A stretch of DNA of 64,000 bases, taken from JALZAA01 sp036005605. Its GTDB lineage: Bacteria; Actinomycetota; Acidimicrobiia; IMCC26256; JACDBD01. A model generated the notes under the pieces. The model worked only from the letters and a program-made list of their open reading frames with translations. It did not search any database and was not told the origin of the DNA. A program made the translations under genes and the position numbers. Location of the stretch: NCBI GenBank assembly GCA_036005605.1, contig DASYQJ010000251.1, positions 4,841 through 68,840 of the forward strand. Reading direction: 5' to 3'. Shown here in pieces: positions 61,775 through 64,000 of the stretch (position 1 is its first letter; each line of letters begins with the position of its first letter).

Positions 61775-62700
61775 GCCGCACCCCGCGCGATTCCCTCGAG
61801 CCACGCGACCATCTCGGCGCGCAGCTCGGGCGGAGCGACGACCTCGGCCGCGTCGAGCAGGCCCAGCACGAACGACCGGAACGCGGCGGTGTTGGTGACG
61901 GGGAGCTCGAGGACGACGCTGCCGTCGTCGCGGCGTTCCCTGACCGTGGACTCGCCGACCTGACCGACCACCGCAGATGCCTGCGAGGCGTCCACCAGGA
62001 CGCGTGCAGCCACGACGTCCTCCTCGCCGTATTGCCACGGCTCGTCCCGGAGGACCGCGCCCGGCTCGAGCTTCGCGGGTGGCTCGAACGCGCGGGGAGG
62101 CCCCGCGTCCACGTCGCCCTCGATGCGGTCGACACGAAACGATCGCTGTTCGCCGCGGTCGTGATCGTGGCCGACGACGTACCAGTGCCCGCGCCGGAAC
62201 AGGATCCCCCACGGGTCGATATGGCGGCCCTCACCGCGATAGGTGAACGTGACGGTCGAGCGGGTCCGGTACGCGTCGAACAGCGCCGGCAGCGCGGGGA
62301 CCGTCGGCAGCGCGGCGAGCGCGTGCGCGGCCTCGCCTTCGCGCCCGCCGAGCTTCCACAACGCCTCGGCCGGCGCCGGACCACCCTCGAGGCGCACGGC
62401 CGTGACCGCGACGTGCAGCGCCGCCTGCTCGTCGGCGGTGAGGTCGAGGGACGGCAGGTAGTACTCGTCGGGCGGGATGCGGTATCCCTGCTCGGGGCCG
62501 AGCTCGTCGACCGACTCGAGACGGACCGGGATACCGATCCCGCGCAGGGTGTCCTTGTCGCGTTCGAACTGGCGGCGGTACGAGAGCTTGTCGTCGGGAT
62601 ACCCCGGGACGAGCTCGACGACCTCCTCGAGCGTCAGCGGCCGGCGCGTGTCGAGGAGCGTGGCGACGAGGTTGGTGAGCCGCTCGAGCCGGTCGGTCAT
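61771..62700 (-). CDS. pafB: WYL-domain DNA-damage regulator PafB
   Basis: 309 residues. N-terminal winged-helix (about 1-75: LTNLVATLLDTRRPLTLEEVVELVPGY), WYL domain (about 150-220: STVTFTYRGEGRHIDPWGILFRRGHWYVVGHDHDRGEQRSFRVDRIEGDV, seen as HWYVVGHD) and WCX tail (about 235-305). It pairs with PafC, encoded immediately downstream with a 4-nt overlap. The ATG at 62700 is 12 nt after the DUF3866 stop. The pafA-DUF3866-pafB-pafC order differs from mycobacteria by the inserted DUF3866 gene. Confidence 0.92.
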   Translation of the reverse strand: MTDRLERLTNLVATLLDTRRPLTLEEVVELVPGYPDDKLSYRRQFERDKDTLRGIGIPVRLESVDELGPEQGYRIPPDEYYLPSLDLTADEQAALHVAVTAVRLEGGPAPAEALWKLGGREGEAAHALAALPTVPALPALFDAYRTRSTVTFTYRGEGRHIDPWGILFRRGHWYVVGHDHDRGEQRSFRVDRIEGDVDAGPPRAFEPPAKLEPGAVLRDEPWQYGEEDVVAARVLVDASQASAVVGQVGESTVRERRDDGSVVLELPVTNTAAFRSFVLGLLDAAEVVAPPELRAEMVAWLEGIARGAA

Positions 62701-62712
62701 TGCGCTCGCCGG

Positions 62713-63771
62713 TCAGGCGCGCTCGGCGGCGAGCACTCCGGCCGCGCCGGCGGCGAGGAACATCGCGGGGTCGGCGGCAGCCGGACGCCCCATCGACACC
62801 ACGTCGAGCCCGGCCTCGGCGAGCAAAGCGAGTACGTCGGGTGGCGTGACATCGACGAGGTCGTGACGCGCTTCGATGCCGGCCTGGGCGAGGTCGGCCC
62901 GGAGGCGCGCCTCCTCGTCGCCGCCGAGGCGGGGAACCGCCACCGCGACCCGCTCGCGGCACGCCAGCCGCAACGCCGTCTGCGTGTGGTGTGACAGCCC
63001 GACGTGCCGTGACCTCGGGTCGGCGAACGAGACGCGCAGGCACGCGATCGGCTGGCCGTCGAGGGCGGCGGCGGCGTCGAGGATCCCTCCTACCTCCATG
63101 CCGGAGAACCCGAGCCGCGTGTTCGTGCCGACGATGCCGGGCCCCATCGCAACGACGACTGCGTCGACGCCGGCAACGTGGCGCGCCACCGCGAGTGCCG
63201 AGAAGATCGAGACCGCCTCGTAGTCGCCACCGAACGCGTGACCGCAGGTGATCGTGGCGTCGATCAGGCCCCGATCCCGGAGCGCGAACGCGAGGTCCGA
63301 GAGGGCGAGCGGTAGGCCCGCGCCGTCGGTCATCACATAGGCGAGCCGGGCGTCCGGGACGCGATCCTTGAAGGCCACCGCCGCCGCCGGCACCTGACTG
63401 TGCAGCGCTGCCGCCACGACCGGCATGCCCTCGATCGACTCGACCTCGGCCAGCTCCTCCAGATGCTCCTCGGCGCTCCCCACGTCCGCCTGCAGGCTCG
63501 TATACCGGCCCTTGATGATGTGGCCCGGGCCCCGTTCCGCCCACCGCTCCCGCTCGAGGTTCCAGTGCACGACGTGCCACCCACCCGTGCCCAACCCGAG
63601 CTCGACCGCCGTCGTGTTGACAACGACGCGGTCCCCCACCGCGACGGTGCCGGTCAGCTGGGTGAGGACGTAGGCGCGCTCGTTCCCGTCACCCAGGTCG
63701 ACCTCGACGCGCTGCAGCCCGGGCCGCTCCATGAGCAGCGTCGTGACCTTTCCGGACCGGAACGACGGCAT
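62713..63771 (-). CDS. DUF3866 family protein
   Basis: 352 residues. Family-typical start PSFRSGKVTTLLMERPGLQRVEVDLGDGNERAYVL and the GPGHIIKGRYTSLQ and ATITCGHAFGGDYEAVSIFSAL segments. The function is unknown; no catalytic motif is recognised. It is regularly found beside pafA in actinobacteria. There is no signal peptide. The ATG at 63771 is 6 nt after TAACCT, so its mRNA may be leaderless. The frame is full length. Confidence 0.88.
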   Translation of the reverse strand: MPSFRSGKVTTLLMERPGLQRVEVDLGDGNERAYVLTQLTGTVAVGDRVVVNTTAVELGLGTGGWHVVHWNLERERWAERGPGHIIKGRYTSLQADVGSAEEHLEELAEVESIEGMPVVAAALHSQVPAAAVAFKDRVPDARLAYVMTDGAGLPLALSDLAFALRDRGLIDATITCGHAFGGDYEAVSIFSALAVARHVAGVDAVVVAMGPGIVGTNTRLGFSGMEVGGILDAAAALDGQPIACLRVSFADPRSRHVGLSHHTQTALRLACRERVAVAVPRLGGDEEARLRADLAQAGIEARHDLVDVTPPDVLALLAEAGLDVVSMGRPAAADPAMFLAAGAAGVLAAERA

Positions 63772-63777
63772 GCGCCG

Positions 63778-63783
63778 AGGTTA
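63778..63783 (-). promoter_or_regulatory. putative -10 box of leaderless DUF3866 gene
   Basis: TAACCT on the minus strand with 6 nt to the ATG at 63771 and no Shine-Dalgarno. Confidence 0.45.
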
Positions 63784-63836
63784 GGGGCGAAGCCCGGCGT
63801 AGGGACGGACGCCGGCGTCAGCCCGCCGGTGACCGC

Positions 63837-64000
63837 TTACAGCGACGAGATCAGCCTTTCGACGCGGTCGTCCCGCGCCTTGAACGGGTCCTTGCACAGA
63901 ACGGTGCGTTGCGCCTGGTCGTTGAGCTTCAGGTGGACCCAGTCGACCGTGTAGTCGCGCTTTCGCTCCTTGGCCCGCTTGATGAACGCGCCCCGCAGGC
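63837..64000 (-). CDS. pafA: Pup--protein ligase PafA, C-terminal end (partial)
   Basis: Only the last 54 codons before TAA lie in the window. They read RGAFIKRAKERKRDYTVDWV, HLKLNDQAQRTVLCKDPF and a short tail to ISSL, the invariant PafA C-terminus. PafA attaches prokaryotic ubiquitin-like Pup to lysines of target proteins for proteasomal breakdown. The start is outside the window. Identity is supported by the following DUF3866, pafB and pafC genes. Confidence 0.93.
   Translation of the reverse strand, partial: LRGAFIKRAKERKRDYTVDWVHLKLNDQAQRTVLCKDPFKARDDRVERLISSL

Overview
This 64 kb window looks like chromosome from a high-GC actinobacterium. GTG and TTG starts are frequent, and stop and start codons often overlap as GTGA or ATGA. 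Pupylation genes (pafA end, pafB, pafC), GarA, FtsR, a DUF4193 protein, a large ThyX-family protein and an F420-type LLM oxidoreductase are all present. The order recN-steA-steB ... pyrG-nudix-xerD ... scpA-scpB-rsuA-type synthase-cmk-der follows the Mycobacterium tuberculosis order, and so do gcvH-garA-ftsR-DUF151-merR and pafA-pafB-pafC ... tatA-tatC-helY. The lineage is probably a deep-branching one such as Acidimicrobiia; that placement is inference.

Layout. 1-9.7 kb: recN end, steA/steB and an envelope block (murJ, a phosphatase-like membrane protein, an MraY-like transferase and a convergent mannosyltransferase-like gene). 9.8-26.8 kb: pyrG, nudix, xerD, a DksA-type zinc-finger gene, M50 protease, HD protein, trpS (minus), scpA/scpB, pseudouridine synthase, chorismate mutase, aroA, cmk, plsC, ispH (minus), a DUF512 radical-SAM protein, der and a biotin-dependent carboxyltransferase. 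26.9-29.6 kb: a tRNA-Pro gene followed by a small island bounded by exact copies of the tRNA 3' end, with no integrase. 29.6-38.8 kb: mostly metabolic genes (PhoX, gamma-glutamyltransferase, split XdhC, SDR, pgsA-like, guanylyltransferase-phosphomannomutase fusion). 38.8-47.5 kb: the glycine cleavage region with gcvH, garA, ftsR, hpt, DUF151, merR, a nuclease-like gene, gcvT, a tandem glycine riboswitch and gcvP. 48.4 kb: an excellent match to a dif site. 48.5-64 kb: almost all genes on the minus strand (LLM, GNAT, lnt, DUF4193, ThyX family, helY, tatC, tatA, lepB, pafC, pafB, DUF3866, pafA end).

The main structural observation is that genes left of 48.4 kb run rightwards and genes right of it run leftwards, and a dif-like XerC/XerD site lies exactly at the switch. 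The window therefore probably spans the replication terminus.

Two unexplained RNA-like structures stand out. One is a 50-nt element present twice (47 of 50 identical), just upstream of scpA and of ispH in the same orientation to each gene, able to form an H-type pseudoknot. The other is a 103-nt minus-strand pseudoknot-forming sequence in the 481-bp gap between the ThyX-family gene and the DUF4193 gene; its G-U pairs favour the minus strand. Many genes also have a TAnnnT hexamer 6-10 nt before the start codon, suggesting leaderless transcription.
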